DNA from: Flavobacteriales bacterium UBA6057
GTDB lineage: Bacteria > Bacteroidota > Bacteroidia > Flavobacteriales_G > Salibacteraceae
Assembly: GCA_002428995.1 (NCBI GenBank)
Contig: DIYJ01000005.1
Location: 32,074 to 96,073 of the forward strand
Length of the DNA: 64,000 nt
Direction: 5' to 3'
Every line of letters begins with the position of its first letter. Positions within the stretch are counted from its first letter, which is position 1. Positions 17,482 through 25,334 of this stretch are shown here, piece by piece. The notes under the pieces are model-generated. The model worked only from the letters and a program-made list of their open reading frames with translations, had not been told where the DNA came from and did not search any database. Made by a program: the position numbers and the translations under genes.

Positions 17482-18037
17482 CTCCCAAGTTGTTTTTCAG
17501 TTTGTCCCTCAGCATGGCTTTCGCTTTGAACAGGTTAGACTTTGAGGTGCCGACCGAAATACCGAGCATGTCCGCGATTTCGTGGTGCTTGTATCCCTCA
17601 ATGATGTAGAGGTTGATCACCATTCTGTACATCGGTGTGAGTTGGCGAATCTGCTCCATGATGCTTTTGTACATCATATCACTCTCTGCATCATCCTCAG
17701 ATCGCACATCCATGACCTGTTCCTCGGGCACAAATTCATGCTGGTAGTACTTCTTGTTATGCGTGATGGCCGTATTGATGATGATCTTCCTCAGCCACGG
17801 CTTACAGGGCTTTGAGAAATCAAACTTTTTAAGGTTCTCGAAAAACTTCATAAAGGCTTGGTTTAGAATCCAGGCTGCTTCATCGCGATCACTGGCATAG
17901 CGAGAGCTGATGCTCATGCCGTAAGAAAAGTGCCGCGCATAGAACGCCTTCTGTGCTGCCCTATCGTTTTTCTTACAAGCAGATAATAAGCTTACATCCA
18001 CACTATCTGCCGTCTCGGTCGCCATGCTAATCACCAT
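17471..18037 (-). CDS. ECF-type RNA polymerase sigma factor
   Basis: A 188-residue sigma-70 family factor. Region 2 spans ~20-90 (AAQKAFYARHFSYGMSISSRY; DRDEAAWILNQAFMKFFENLKKFD; WLRKIIINTAITHNKK) and region 4 ~120-180 (IMEQIRQLTPMYRMVINLYIIEGYKHHEIADMLGISVGTSKSNLFKAKAMLR), with the helix-turn-helix at HHEIADMLGISVGTSKSNL. An ATG four codons in (18025) is an equally good start. The stop overlaps the following anti-sigma/barrel gene by 11 bases, the normal arrangement for a sigma/anti-sigma operon. The target genes are unknown; autoregulation is likely from family knowledge. Confidence 0.92.
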   Translation of the reverse strand: MVISMATETADSVDVSLLSACKKNDRAAQKAFYARHFSYGMSISSRYASDRDEAAWILNQAFMKFFENLKKFDFSKPCKPWLRKIIINTAITHNKKYYQHEFVPEEQVMDVRSEDDAESDMMYKSIMEQIRQLTPMYRMVINLYIIEGYKHHEIADMLGISVGTSKSNLFKAKAMLRDKLKNNLGVEG

Positions 18038-18176
18038 ACCCTAAACCTGCCCAGATGGTTGCCTGACATTACAGAATCGCTTAAGCGTCTTGCAAAAACA
18101 ACCCTTTGATTACCGTAAGCACCACTCAGGCAACCGTTTTTAGCTTTTGCTGGTAAGGCCTGCAAACAACACAACT

Positions 18177-19010
18177 ATGAAGAAATTCAACTTTTTATCG
18201 GCTTTGCTTCTTTCGACATCCCTGAGCTTTGCGCAGAACTTGACGGAAGTCACCAACGTCAGCCTTTTCGAACACCACTTTTCAGGCTGCGACTCTTGCG
18301 CACCCTCTGATCTGGGCGACTCATCTGCCTACGACTTTGTGACGCATCAACACATCAACGCCATCGGACCGAACAGCTTTGATGAAAATCGGGACATGGT
18401 AGAACACAACGGAGATCCCTTTGGACCAGCACCTTTTGGTTTTACATCCGATTCGAGCAGTGTATGGGCCAACCAATTTGGCGGCAACGGAACAACCAAG
18501 TATATCCTGGCTTCAGGATTTGACTACGCCAACGCTACCCAGGAATCGATCGTGAACGCCTATGATGATGCTACAGCCACACCTTGGGTGGCCGCGGTTC
18601 AGGCGGGAGAAGTATACATCGCCAAAATCCGCAACCTGGAATACTACGTTGTGCTGTCCATTACAGCTACCCAAACGCTGACCGACAACGACTTCACCTT
18701 CGACTATAAGTATACCGACAACCCAATCGTTCCTGTGACTCCAAACGGCATCCGTGAAGATGCGCTAGGCACATCACGAAGGGTTTATCCAAATCCTGTG
18801 AACGATGTGGTAAACCTTCCGCTGGATAAGAACTACAGCGACATCCGAATTTCCATCACCAATATGCTGGGTGCTCAGGTTTGGGCTGAAAACTTCACCG
18901 ATCGTGATTTGGTGCAATTGAACCTTGGTTCGCTTCCCGGTGGTGTTTACATGATGGTAGCTCAGACAGACGGAGCCATATCCTACTCACAATTTGTGAA
19001 GGAAGATTGA
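18177..19010 (+). CDS. T9SS type A secreted protein, unknown cargo domain
   Basis: A 277-residue protein. ATG 18177 begins a clear signal peptide (KKFNFLSALLLSTSLSFAQ); the frame is open ten codons upstream but without a start that improves it. The mature part has an early acidic/Cys segment (HHFSGCDSCAPSDLGDSSAYDF) and a compact beta-rich domain to about residue 190 that I do not recognise. The end is a type A T9SS sorting domain: RRVYPNPVNDVVNLPL, ISITNMLGAQVW, LNLGSLPGGVYMMVAQ. It is convergent with the giant T9SS protein after a 29-base gap and has no obvious operon partner. Confidence 0.87.
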   Translation: MKKFNFLSALLLSTSLSFAQNLTEVTNVSLFEHHFSGCDSCAPSDLGDSSAYDFVTHQHINAIGPNSFDENRDMVEHNGDPFGPAPFGFTSDSSSVWANQFGGNGTTKYILASGFDYANATQESIVNAYDDATATPWVAAVQAGEVYIAKIRNLEYYVVLSITATQTLTDNDFTFDYKYTDNPIVPVTPNGIREDALGTSRRVYPNPVNDVVNLPLDKNYSDIRISITNMLGAQVWAENFTDRDLVQLNLGSLPGGVYMMVAQTDGAISYSQFVKED

Positions 19011-19039
19011 TCGTGTTGAATTCGGAAGGCTGTCTCTCA

Positions 19040-22000
19040 TTACTGCTTCACTATGCGGAACTGCCCCATGTGAGCGTTCTCTGAATCGCGCAGTTGAATC
19101 AGATAAACCCCACTTGCCATGCCAGTCACTCCTTCAAATGAGCGCGTTCCTGTCCACTCTTGCTGACTCACCAACTGCCCGGTGAGTGTTCTTACTTCCA
19201 CGGTCATGTGCTCAACAGTCTTATCTGCACGCAGCGTGAAGACTCCGGTAGCCGTTGGATTGGGATGTAGACTCAGACGAGGGTATTGGGATTCAATATT
19301 CGCAAGGCCCACTGCCGTAATGGTTACACATGCGGAAGTATCTACACAGCCAGATTGGGTGACCAAAACAGCATAGCTGCCATTCGCAGCAGGACTGAAG
19401 GTTTGCTCACTGGCACCGGCTATGATTGTGTTGTCCTCGCAGTTGATCCACTGGTATTGCGTTGCATCAGCCGTGGCGGTAATGCTGGTAGTGGTGCTGG
19501 ATACTGACACATCTACAATGACGGAGGTCACTGTTAAGGAACAGGTCGCCTCATTGCCACTAGCATCTTCCAGCGTGTAGGTAACTGTTGTTACGCCCGG
19601 ATTGAACGATTCAGATTCCGCGCTTCCGCTTCCCAGGGCCTGCGTGGCTCCATCCAGCAGGTAGCTGAGATTGACGGCAGAGCAATTATCTGACGTATCC
19701 AGCGGAGCGATGCCGGAAGCTTCGGAGCCACAGATGTCTGCACCATTTGGACAGAGTATTTCCGGAGCTACGGTATCCGCCACCACCACCACTTGCAGTT
19801 GTTGCTGCGCATTGCCGCTGAAATCAGTAAACGTCCAGGAAACGACATAGGTGCCATCTCCTTCGTAGAACAATGGATCGGAGGTGCTTCCAATGATCGC
19901 ACCGTCACAATTGTCGTTGGCGGAAGGAGTGGCCGTAATGGCAGCAGAACAAACCCCAAAAACAGTATCCAGGGCAAGCTGATCGGGAACTGGAGCCACA
20001 ATATCTTCCACAACCACCGTCTGGAGCTGCGTAGTAGCGTTGCCTTCCACATCCGTATAAGTCCAAACCACCGTGAAACTGCCTTGTGTGGAATAGCTGA
20101 GCGGATCATTCGTGGTTCCCATGATGGATCCATCACAGTTGTCGGTAGCGGTTGGCGTGGTCAATATGGATGCATCACATACTCCGAAGATCGTATCCAA
20201 AGCACCCAGCGTTGCGACTGGCGCCACGGTGTCGTCCACAACTACCTGCTGAAGCTGGATTCTTGAATTTCCCTCAGAGTCAGTGAATGTCCACGTGATG
20301 GTATAACTGCCCTGTGTGGAATAACTCAGCGGATCGCTGGTAGTACCATTCACAGTACCGGAACAGTTGTCAACCGCAGTTGGAGTAGCAGTCACCGATG
20401 CAGCACACGCTCCAAAGACAGTGTCCAGCGATGACATTGAAGGCACTGGAGCGATGGTATCCTCTACCACCACTACCTGGCTCTGCATATCCGTGTTTCC
20501 TTCATTATCTGTGTAAACCCAGTTGACAGTGTAAGTTCCCTGAGCTGCATAGTTGAGCGGTGAGCTGGTGGTTGCAGTAACAGATCCATCGCAGTTATCA
20601 GTGGCCGTTGGCTGGGTTGATACAGATGCGGAACACTGCCCGAAAACAGTATCCAGCGCTGAAATATCAGGAACGGGAGCCGAAACGTCAAAAATGGAAA
20701 CCACCTGGCTCTGCCCCACACTGTTTCCATTGCCATCATCGTATGTCCAATTGATGACATAGTCTCCGACTACACTGTAAGTCAAAGGGTTGCTGGTTGT
20801 GGCATTCACAGTTCCCGCGCAATTGTCGCTGGCTGTAGGAATGGTAGAAACCGTAATGGAACAAGCGGCAAAAATGGTATCCAAAGAAACCAGAGATGGC
20901 ACCGGCAACTCAGTATCACTAACCACCACCACCTGGGTCTGCGTGCTGGCGTTGCCCTCGGCATCCGTAAAGGTCCAGGTCACCGTATGTGTTCCCTGAG
21001 CGCTATAGCTCAGCGGATCAGCCGTGGTTCCATTGATGGAGCTACCGCAGTTGTCCGTGGCGGTTGGCGTTGATGATATGGTTGCTGAGCATATCCCCGT
21101 AACCGTATCCAGTGCATTCAAATCAGGAACCGGTGCGGTGATGTCATCTACAATCACCACCTGAGGTTGAGTCGCCACATTGCCGTTGCCATCGTCAAAT
21201 GTCCAGGTCACGGTGAATGTTCCCTGGGTAGTGTAGCTCAAAGCGTCACCCGTTGTTGCAGTGATCGCACCGGCACAGTTGTCAGCCGCTGTTGGTGTTG
21301 CATTGATAGAAGCTGAACACTGCCCCACAATGGTATCCAAGGCACTTTGATTAGGCAAAGGAGCCGTGATATCATCCACAACAATCACCTGATCCTGAGT
21401 GACCTGATTTCCCAATTCATCTTCGTAAAGCCACGTGATGGTGTAGGTACCCTGAGCATTGTAAGTAAGAATATCGTTGGTAGTTCCAGGCAATAGGCCC
21501 GAGCAATTGTCCATCGCCTCAGGAGTTGAGGAAACGGTAATGGAACAAGCCGCGAAGAGCGTATCCAGGCTGGCGACTGATGGCACGGGCGAAACCGTAT
21601 CGAATACGGTGATCAGAATAGAATCCAAATCAGAGTCTGGTGCACAACCACCTTCAGCCCGTGCATAGACCTGGCTTGTATTTGCAATGGAGAGGGAAAC
21701 GTTCTGACCACTATCGACCGGACTTCCGCCTAAACTGTCCAGGTACCAATACCAGTTTTGATTTGACCGTAGGTTACCTGTGATGCTGAACGACACCGTG
21801 TTATTGGGGCAGATGGAATCAGCCGCAGCGGTTAAGGCATCAATACTGCCGCTGAAGCACTGCGTGTACTTTGCAATGAAGCCACTGCTTTCACCGCTTC
21901 CATCATCAACGATTAAGGAAGATGTAGGTGAAAGGTCGATGTCAAATGGGCCGTCCATGGTTCCCGCCAAAAGCAGGTTTCCACTTTCATCCGGATCCAG

Positions 22001-23344
22001 GTCCCGAACTCTTTCGGCAAGGCTGAATCCTGTCACACTGTCTTCCACTCCCAGAGCCCAATTCAAATCACCGACCGTGTCGTAGCTTGCCAGGAAGAAG
22101 CCATAAGAAGAGCTAAGGTTCACGTCAAAGGTGCCCGAGCCTGCATCCATGTCGGCCGTTCCCTGCAGCTCTCCAGAGATATAGGTGTTGCCAAAATCGT
22201 CTATCGTAATCGCCTGGATTGCGCCATACGGGAACCCCTGATTGTTGGTGATATTCAGCGTATTGAAGAAGCCTGCATTGCCGTTGCGATCATAGCGCTG
22301 CAAGTACATGTACCCGTCAGAACCATTGAACGGAAGTTCTCGTCCCAATCCACCAGTCATAACAAAGCCCTGATCTGACCAGTCAATGGCAAATCCAATG
22401 TAGTACCATTGGCCTATCGGCCCGGTTCTTCTGGCCCATTGAAAATCTCCGTTTACATCATACTTAGCCACAAAACCATCCTCCCAAATACCCGGATTCA
22501 TGGTGAAGGTGCCGCTTGAGCTGGCATCGAAATCTGTACTGCCCTGGAAGTAACCGGTGAAATATACGTTCAGGCTATCGTCAATGGTAATGTCATTGGC
22601 TTCTTCAAAATCGGAAGATCCCATAGAACCAGCATGAATAAAGTCTCCGGAGGTTGTGAATAACGTGAAGTAAGCATCTCTATTACCGTTGCTGGTAAGC
22701 GCGAATGTTCCTGGGCCGGGATCAAAGTCACCTCCTCCTCCACTGAGGTAGCCACAAGCAGCAACGAGTGTGTCGCGCACCTCAATGCCATAAATGCGAT
22801 CGTTACCAAAGGCATTCCCGAACACATGCCCCCAAACGTAGTCACCATCGGTGTCGAGCTTCAAAATGTAGGATGACTGCGAGAAAGTGGATCCAGCCAC
22901 CCTTTGCCAATCCTCATTCTGCGATGGGTCGAGGTCGATGCTATCTGCGAACAGACCGGCCACATAAGAATTGCCGCTGTCGTCCACTGCGAGGGTCCAG
23001 GCTACATCGCCCGTAGGTCCTCCAAAAGTTCGCCCCCAGATGTAATTGCCATTGCTGTCCAGTTTCACTACGAAAGCATCGTTTTGCCCCGGTGTTTGAA
23101 CCGTAGCGGATTGCACACCGGGCCCAGGATCCAAATCAATGGTTCCTCTGAAATAACCAGCTACATAAACATTACCATCAGGATCTGAATCGATCCCGGA
23201 AGCCCATGCATCATCATTCTGGATTTCGAGGGCGTACCCCCAATCCAGCGTTTGCGCCCTCATCGAGTGTTGCAATACGATGAGAGATAGAATCACGAGG
23301 AAGCTACACGGACGGATGAGCAGAGAGCCAAGGTGCTTTTGCAT
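19040..23344 (-). CDS. Giant T9SS type A protein: beta-propeller, eight 76-residue repeats, HYR-like domain
   Basis: Counting from ATG 23344 the protein has 1434 residues; the frame also has an ATG at 23380, but 23344 places a normal signal peptide (QKHLGSLLIRPCSFLVILSLIVLQHSMRAQ) at the start. Residues ~35-490 hold about ten SBBP-like blades (GNVYVAGYFRGTIDLDPGPG; DAFVVKLDSNGNYIWGRTFGG; NVYFTGYFQGSTDF). A short Cys-containing segment follows, then eight tandem repeats of 76 residues (DTxAPVP...LDT.FG.C.A....TPTA.DNC.G...GTT.DPLSY...GT.TV.WTF.D..GN...Q.QVVVV). Next come a HYR-like domain (CPNGADICGSEASG) and an Ig-like piece, then the sorting domain (LSLHPNPTATGVFTL ... VTGMASGVYLIQL). It is a probable surface or released adhesin. 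Confidence 0.88.
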   Translation of the reverse strand: MQKHLGSLLIRPCSFLVILSLIVLQHSMRAQTLDWGYALEIQNDDAWASGIDSDPDGNVYVAGYFRGTIDLDPGPGVQSATVQTPGQNDAFVVKLDSNGNYIWGRTFGGPTGDVAWTLAVDDSGNSYVAGLFADSIDLDPSQNEDWQRVAGSTFSQSSYILKLDTDGDYVWGHVFGNAFGNDRIYGIEVRDTLVAACGYLSGGGGDFDPGPGTFALTSNGNRDAYFTLFTTSGDFIHAGSMGSSDFEEANDITIDDSLNVYFTGYFQGSTDFDASSSGTFTMNPGIWEDGFVAKYDVNGDFQWARRTGPIGQWYYIGFAIDWSDQGFVMTGGLGRELPFNGSDGYMYLQRYDRNGNAGFFNTLNITNNQGFPYGAIQAITIDDFGNTYISGELQGTADMDAGSGTFDVNLSSSYGFFLASYDTVGDLNWALGVEDSVTGFSLAERVRDLDPDESGNLLLAGTMDGPFDIDLSPTSSLIVDDGSGESSGFIAKYTQCFSGSIDALTAAADSICPNNTVSFSITGNLRSNQNWYWYLDSLGGSPVDSGQNVSLSIANTSQVYARAEGGCAPDSDLDSILITVFDTVSPVPSVASLDTLFAACSITVSSTPEAMDNCSGLLPGTTNDILTYNAQGTYTITWLYEDELGNQVTQDQVIVVDDITAPLPNQSALDTIVGQCSASINATPTAADNCAGAITATTGDALSYTTQGTFTVTWTFDDGNGNVATQPQVVIVDDITAPVPDLNALDTVTGICSATISSTPTATDNCGSSINGTTADPLSYSAQGTHTVTWTFTDAEGNASTQTQVVVVSDTELPVPSLVSLDTIFAACSITVSTIPTASDNCAGTVNATTSNPLTYSVVGDYVINWTYDDGNGNSVGQSQVVSIFDVSAPVPDISALDTVFGQCSASVSTQPTATDNCDGSVTATTSSPLNYAAQGTYTVNWVYTDNEGNTDMQSQVVVVEDTIAPVPSMSSLDTVFGACAASVTATPTAVDNCSGTVNGTTSDPLSYSTQGSYTITWTFTDSEGNSRIQLQQVVVDDTVAPVATLGALDTIFGVCDASILTTPTATDNCDGSIMGTTNDPLSYSTQGSFTVVWTYTDVEGNATTQLQTVVVEDIVAPVPDQLALDTVFGVCSAAITATPSANDNCDGAIIGSTSDPLFYEGDGTYVVSWTFTDFSGNAQQQLQVVVVADTVAPEILCPNGADICGSEASGIAPLDTSDNCSAVNLSYLLDGATQALGSGSAESESFNPGVTTVTYTLEDASGNEATCSLTVTSVIVDVSVSSTTTSITATADATQYQWINCEDNTIIAGASEQTFSPAANGSYAVLVTQSGCVDTSACVTITAVGLANIESQYPRLSLHPNPTATGVFTLRADKTVEHMTVEVRTLTGQLVSQQEWTGTRSFEGVTGMASGVYLIQLRDSENAHMGQFRIVKQ
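19768..21606 (-). repeat. Eight tandem 228-base coding repeats (76-residue Ig/HYR-like units)
   Basis: Within the giant T9SS gene, eight units of about 76 residues follow each other without spacers. Each keeps the positions DxxAPxP, LDTxxGxC, TPTAxDNC, SYxxQGTxTVxWTxxDxxGN and QxQVVVV, including two Cys per unit. Units differ at many third positions and in several internal residues, so they are not recent exact copies. Limits are approximate. Confidence 0.85.
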
Positions 23345-23612
23345 GATGGAATGGTCTTGGATTTCAGGAGAAAACTCCATCGTTTTCCTCGCGATGATCG
23401 CGTCTTGACGAAAGAGTATCTCTTATGAATTGGAAGGGATTTATCGTTTGAGAACGCGCGCGAAGCTAGGCTCAAAGCAAGGTGCTTGCTGGTGAAAAGT
23501 AGATCCGGCAACCCTCAAAGTATATTGTGAAAGGTTTCCATGAAATTCTGCAATCTGAATATCCAAAAAGGCGGGAATGGCCGTGGAAAGAGCAGGTGCT
23601 TAGATCCGAAAG
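23345..23612. other. Intergenic region between divergent T9SS and sigma-factor genes
   Basis: The gap (up to 318 bases if the sigma gene starts at GTG 23664) should carry two promoters. Near 23520 the plus strand reads TATATTGT, one base from the TAnnTTTG -7 consensus, a possible promoter of the sigma gene. I see no repeats or hairpins here. Confidence 0.4.
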
Positions 23613-24245
23613 ATGATCTGGCAGCGGATTCCAACAACGCTCGTTTCCTTTCTTTTGTCCATCGTGAAACCGAACCGCCACACCCAAACGATCGATGAGC
23701 TGCTGTTTGAACAAATGGTTCAGGGCAGTGAACAGGCTTATTACGACCTGTTTGACCGGCACTGGGAACGTCTGTATGCCATTGCCTGGCGACTGCTGAA
23801 CGATTCTGAAGCTGCGAAGGATGTGGTGCAAGAAGTATTTCTAAACCTGTGGGAAAGGCGGTCAACACTAGAGGTACAGAACGCGGCAGCTTACCTTTCA
23901 AGGGCAGCTAAGTTCAAAGCACTGAACCACCTGCGCGATCATCCCAGCGATCGTTTACGATCCTTGGAAGAAGCTGTCGAGCAGAGCACAGGCGAGTCCG
24001 CTCCACTGGATCTGAGCGACTTACAACTGGAACTATCAGATGCCCTAAACGGCCTGCCAGAGCGTTGCCGCCAAGTCTTTCTGCTAAGCCGTGAAGAACA
24101 GCTCTCTAACCAGGAGATTGCCGAACAACTCAACCTCAGCCAGCGCACCGTAGAAACCCACATCTCGAATGCACTGAAGCATTTACGGAAACACTTGGGA
24201 CGCGGAAGAACGCTCGCCTTGATCATGACCCTGGCCCAGCTTTAA
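23613..24245 (+). CDS. FecI-like ECF sigma factor
   Basis: A 210-residue sigma-70 family factor of the FecI-like Bacteroidota type. Region 2 includes SEQAYYDLFDRHWERLYAIAWRLLNDSEAAKDVVQEVFLNLWERR, and region 4 includes LNGLPERCRQVFLLSREEQLSNQEIAEQLNLSQRTVETHISNALKHLR with its helix-turn-helix. The first 17 residues (WQRIPTTLVSFLLS) look hydrophobic and unlike a sigma N-terminus, so GTG 23664 (VKPNRHTQTIDELL) may be the true start, giving 193 residues. It is followed by a FecR-like anti-sigma gene and a TonB-dependent receptor, the classical sigma/anti-sigma/transducer order. The 145-base gap to fecR contains a composite short tandem repeat. Confidence 0.9.
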   Translation: MIWQRIPTTLVSFLLSIVKPNRHTQTIDELLFEQMVQGSEQAYYDLFDRHWERLYAIAWRLLNDSEAAKDVVQEVFLNLWERRSTLEVQNAAAYLSRAAKFKALNHLRDHPSDRLRSLEEAVEQSTGESAPLDLSDLQLELSDALNGLPERCRQVFLLSREEQLSNQEIAEQLNLSQRTVETHISNALKHLRKHLGRGRTLALIMTLAQL

Positions 24246-24255
24246 GAGGCAAAAC

Positions 24256-24320
24256 AGGCATGAGGAACTAGGCACGAGGCACTGGGGACCAGGCACTTTG
24301 ATCCGTGATCTTTGATCTTT
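24256..24320. repeat. Composite short tandem repeat: AGGCACT units then TTTGATC units
   Basis: Six degenerate 7-base units (AGGCATG, AGGAACT, AGGCACG, AGGCACT, GGGGACC, AGGCACT; 24256-24297) are followed by TTGATCCGTGATCTTTGATC (24298-24317) and TTTA. The order of the two unit types is the same as at 8324-8390. Here the block separates the sigma gene from its anti-sigma gene inside what should be one operon. Confidence 0.83.
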
Positions 24321-24390
24321 ATACCTTTTTCTCCCCACCCCTTACGTGTGCCCTCTCCATTTCGGTACATACTCCCAGAAGACCGATACT

Positions 24391-25326
24391 ATGGAGCCAC
24401 AGGAATGGAAAAAACTACTCGACAAGCAGGTAGCTGGAACGGCCACCCACGAAGAACTCGATAAGCTGGAAGGCTTTGCAGATCGACTGCTTGAGGGCCA
24501 ACAGCACACCCCCTTTACTTCTGATCTGGAGAAACGGGCAATTCAGCAAGAATTGAGGGAGCGCATTGAGCTCAGGCCTGCACAAAGCTCCATTCCCTGG
24601 CTGCGCGTGGCGGCTGCGGTGGCAGCCATCCTTGTGGTGGCATCTGGCTTATGGGTCGGATTTCAGCAATGGACTACTCCGGATTTGCTGGTGATCGAAA
24701 CAGGCGCTGGTCAAACACGAACCGTACAACTGATGGATGGCTCTACCGTTGAGCTTGGATTCAGCAGTAGATTGGAATACCCGGACGAGTTTGCGTCAGA
24801 CGGGCGGTTTGTGAACCTCAACGGCCAGGCACTCTTCACTGTGGCCAAAGATTCTGAACGGCCGTTTGAAGTTAATTCCAACGGAATCGTCACCCGCGTA
24901 CTCGGTACTGTATTCAACGTGAAGGCGTACACCGGTGATTCCACCACCACTGTTTCGCTGCTGGAAGGCTCTGTGCAAGTGGAAACCGAAGAACAAACAG
25001 CGCTCCTTGTTCCCAAGCAACAATCGCACTATGACCTTCGAACAGGTGACTTCAGCACACAACCCTTCGATTCCGCAGCGGTCACCGCCTGGCGTACCGG
25101 AGGCATCGTGCTGGATCGAACGCCTTTTGATGAACTGCAACGCTTGCTTACACGCAGGTATGGCGTAACCGTCACCTTCGAGCAGCGAGAGATTGCTGGC
25201 TACACCATCAGCGGCAAGTTCACTGACCCTGAACTGAAAACCCTGCTGGATGTGGTTTGCGCTGCGAAGTCGCTGTCTTACAAGGAGTCTGCTGACGGCA
25301 ATATCCTGATCTACAAGCCTGAATAA
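24391..25326 (+). CDS. FecR-family anti-sigma factor
   Basis: A 311-residue inner membrane regulator. ATG 24391 (MEPQEWKKLL) starts a normal cytoplasmic sigma-binding segment of ~65 residues; the frame extends 15 codons upstream through sequence unlike FecR. One membrane helix (LRVAAAVAAILVVASGLWVGF, ~70-90) is followed by the periplasmic FecR domain: ETGAGQTRTVQLMDGSTVELGFSSRLEYP, LNGQALFTVAKDSERPFEV, TRVLGTVFNVKAY, VSLLEGSVQVE. The C-terminal DUF4974-type part (FDELQRLLTRRYGVTVTF; ISGKFTDPELKTLLDVVCAA) resembles a secretin/TonB short domain. It should hold the upstream FecI-like sigma factor until the downstream TonB receptor signals substrate binding. Confidence 0.93.
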   Translation: MEPQEWKKLLDKQVAGTATHEELDKLEGFADRLLEGQQHTPFTSDLEKRAIQQELRERIELRPAQSSIPWLRVAAAVAAILVVASGLWVGFQQWTTPDLLVIETGAGQTRTVQLMDGSTVELGFSSRLEYPDEFASDGRFVNLNGQALFTVAKDSERPFEVNSNGIVTRVLGTVFNVKAYTGDSTTTVSLLEGSVQVETEEQTALLVPKQQSHYDLRTGDFSTQPFDSAAVTAWRTGGIVLDRTPFDELQRLLTRRYGVTVTFEQREIAGYTISGKFTDPELKTLLDVVCAAKSLSYKESADGNILIYKPE

Positions 25327-25334
25327 GCCTTTTG

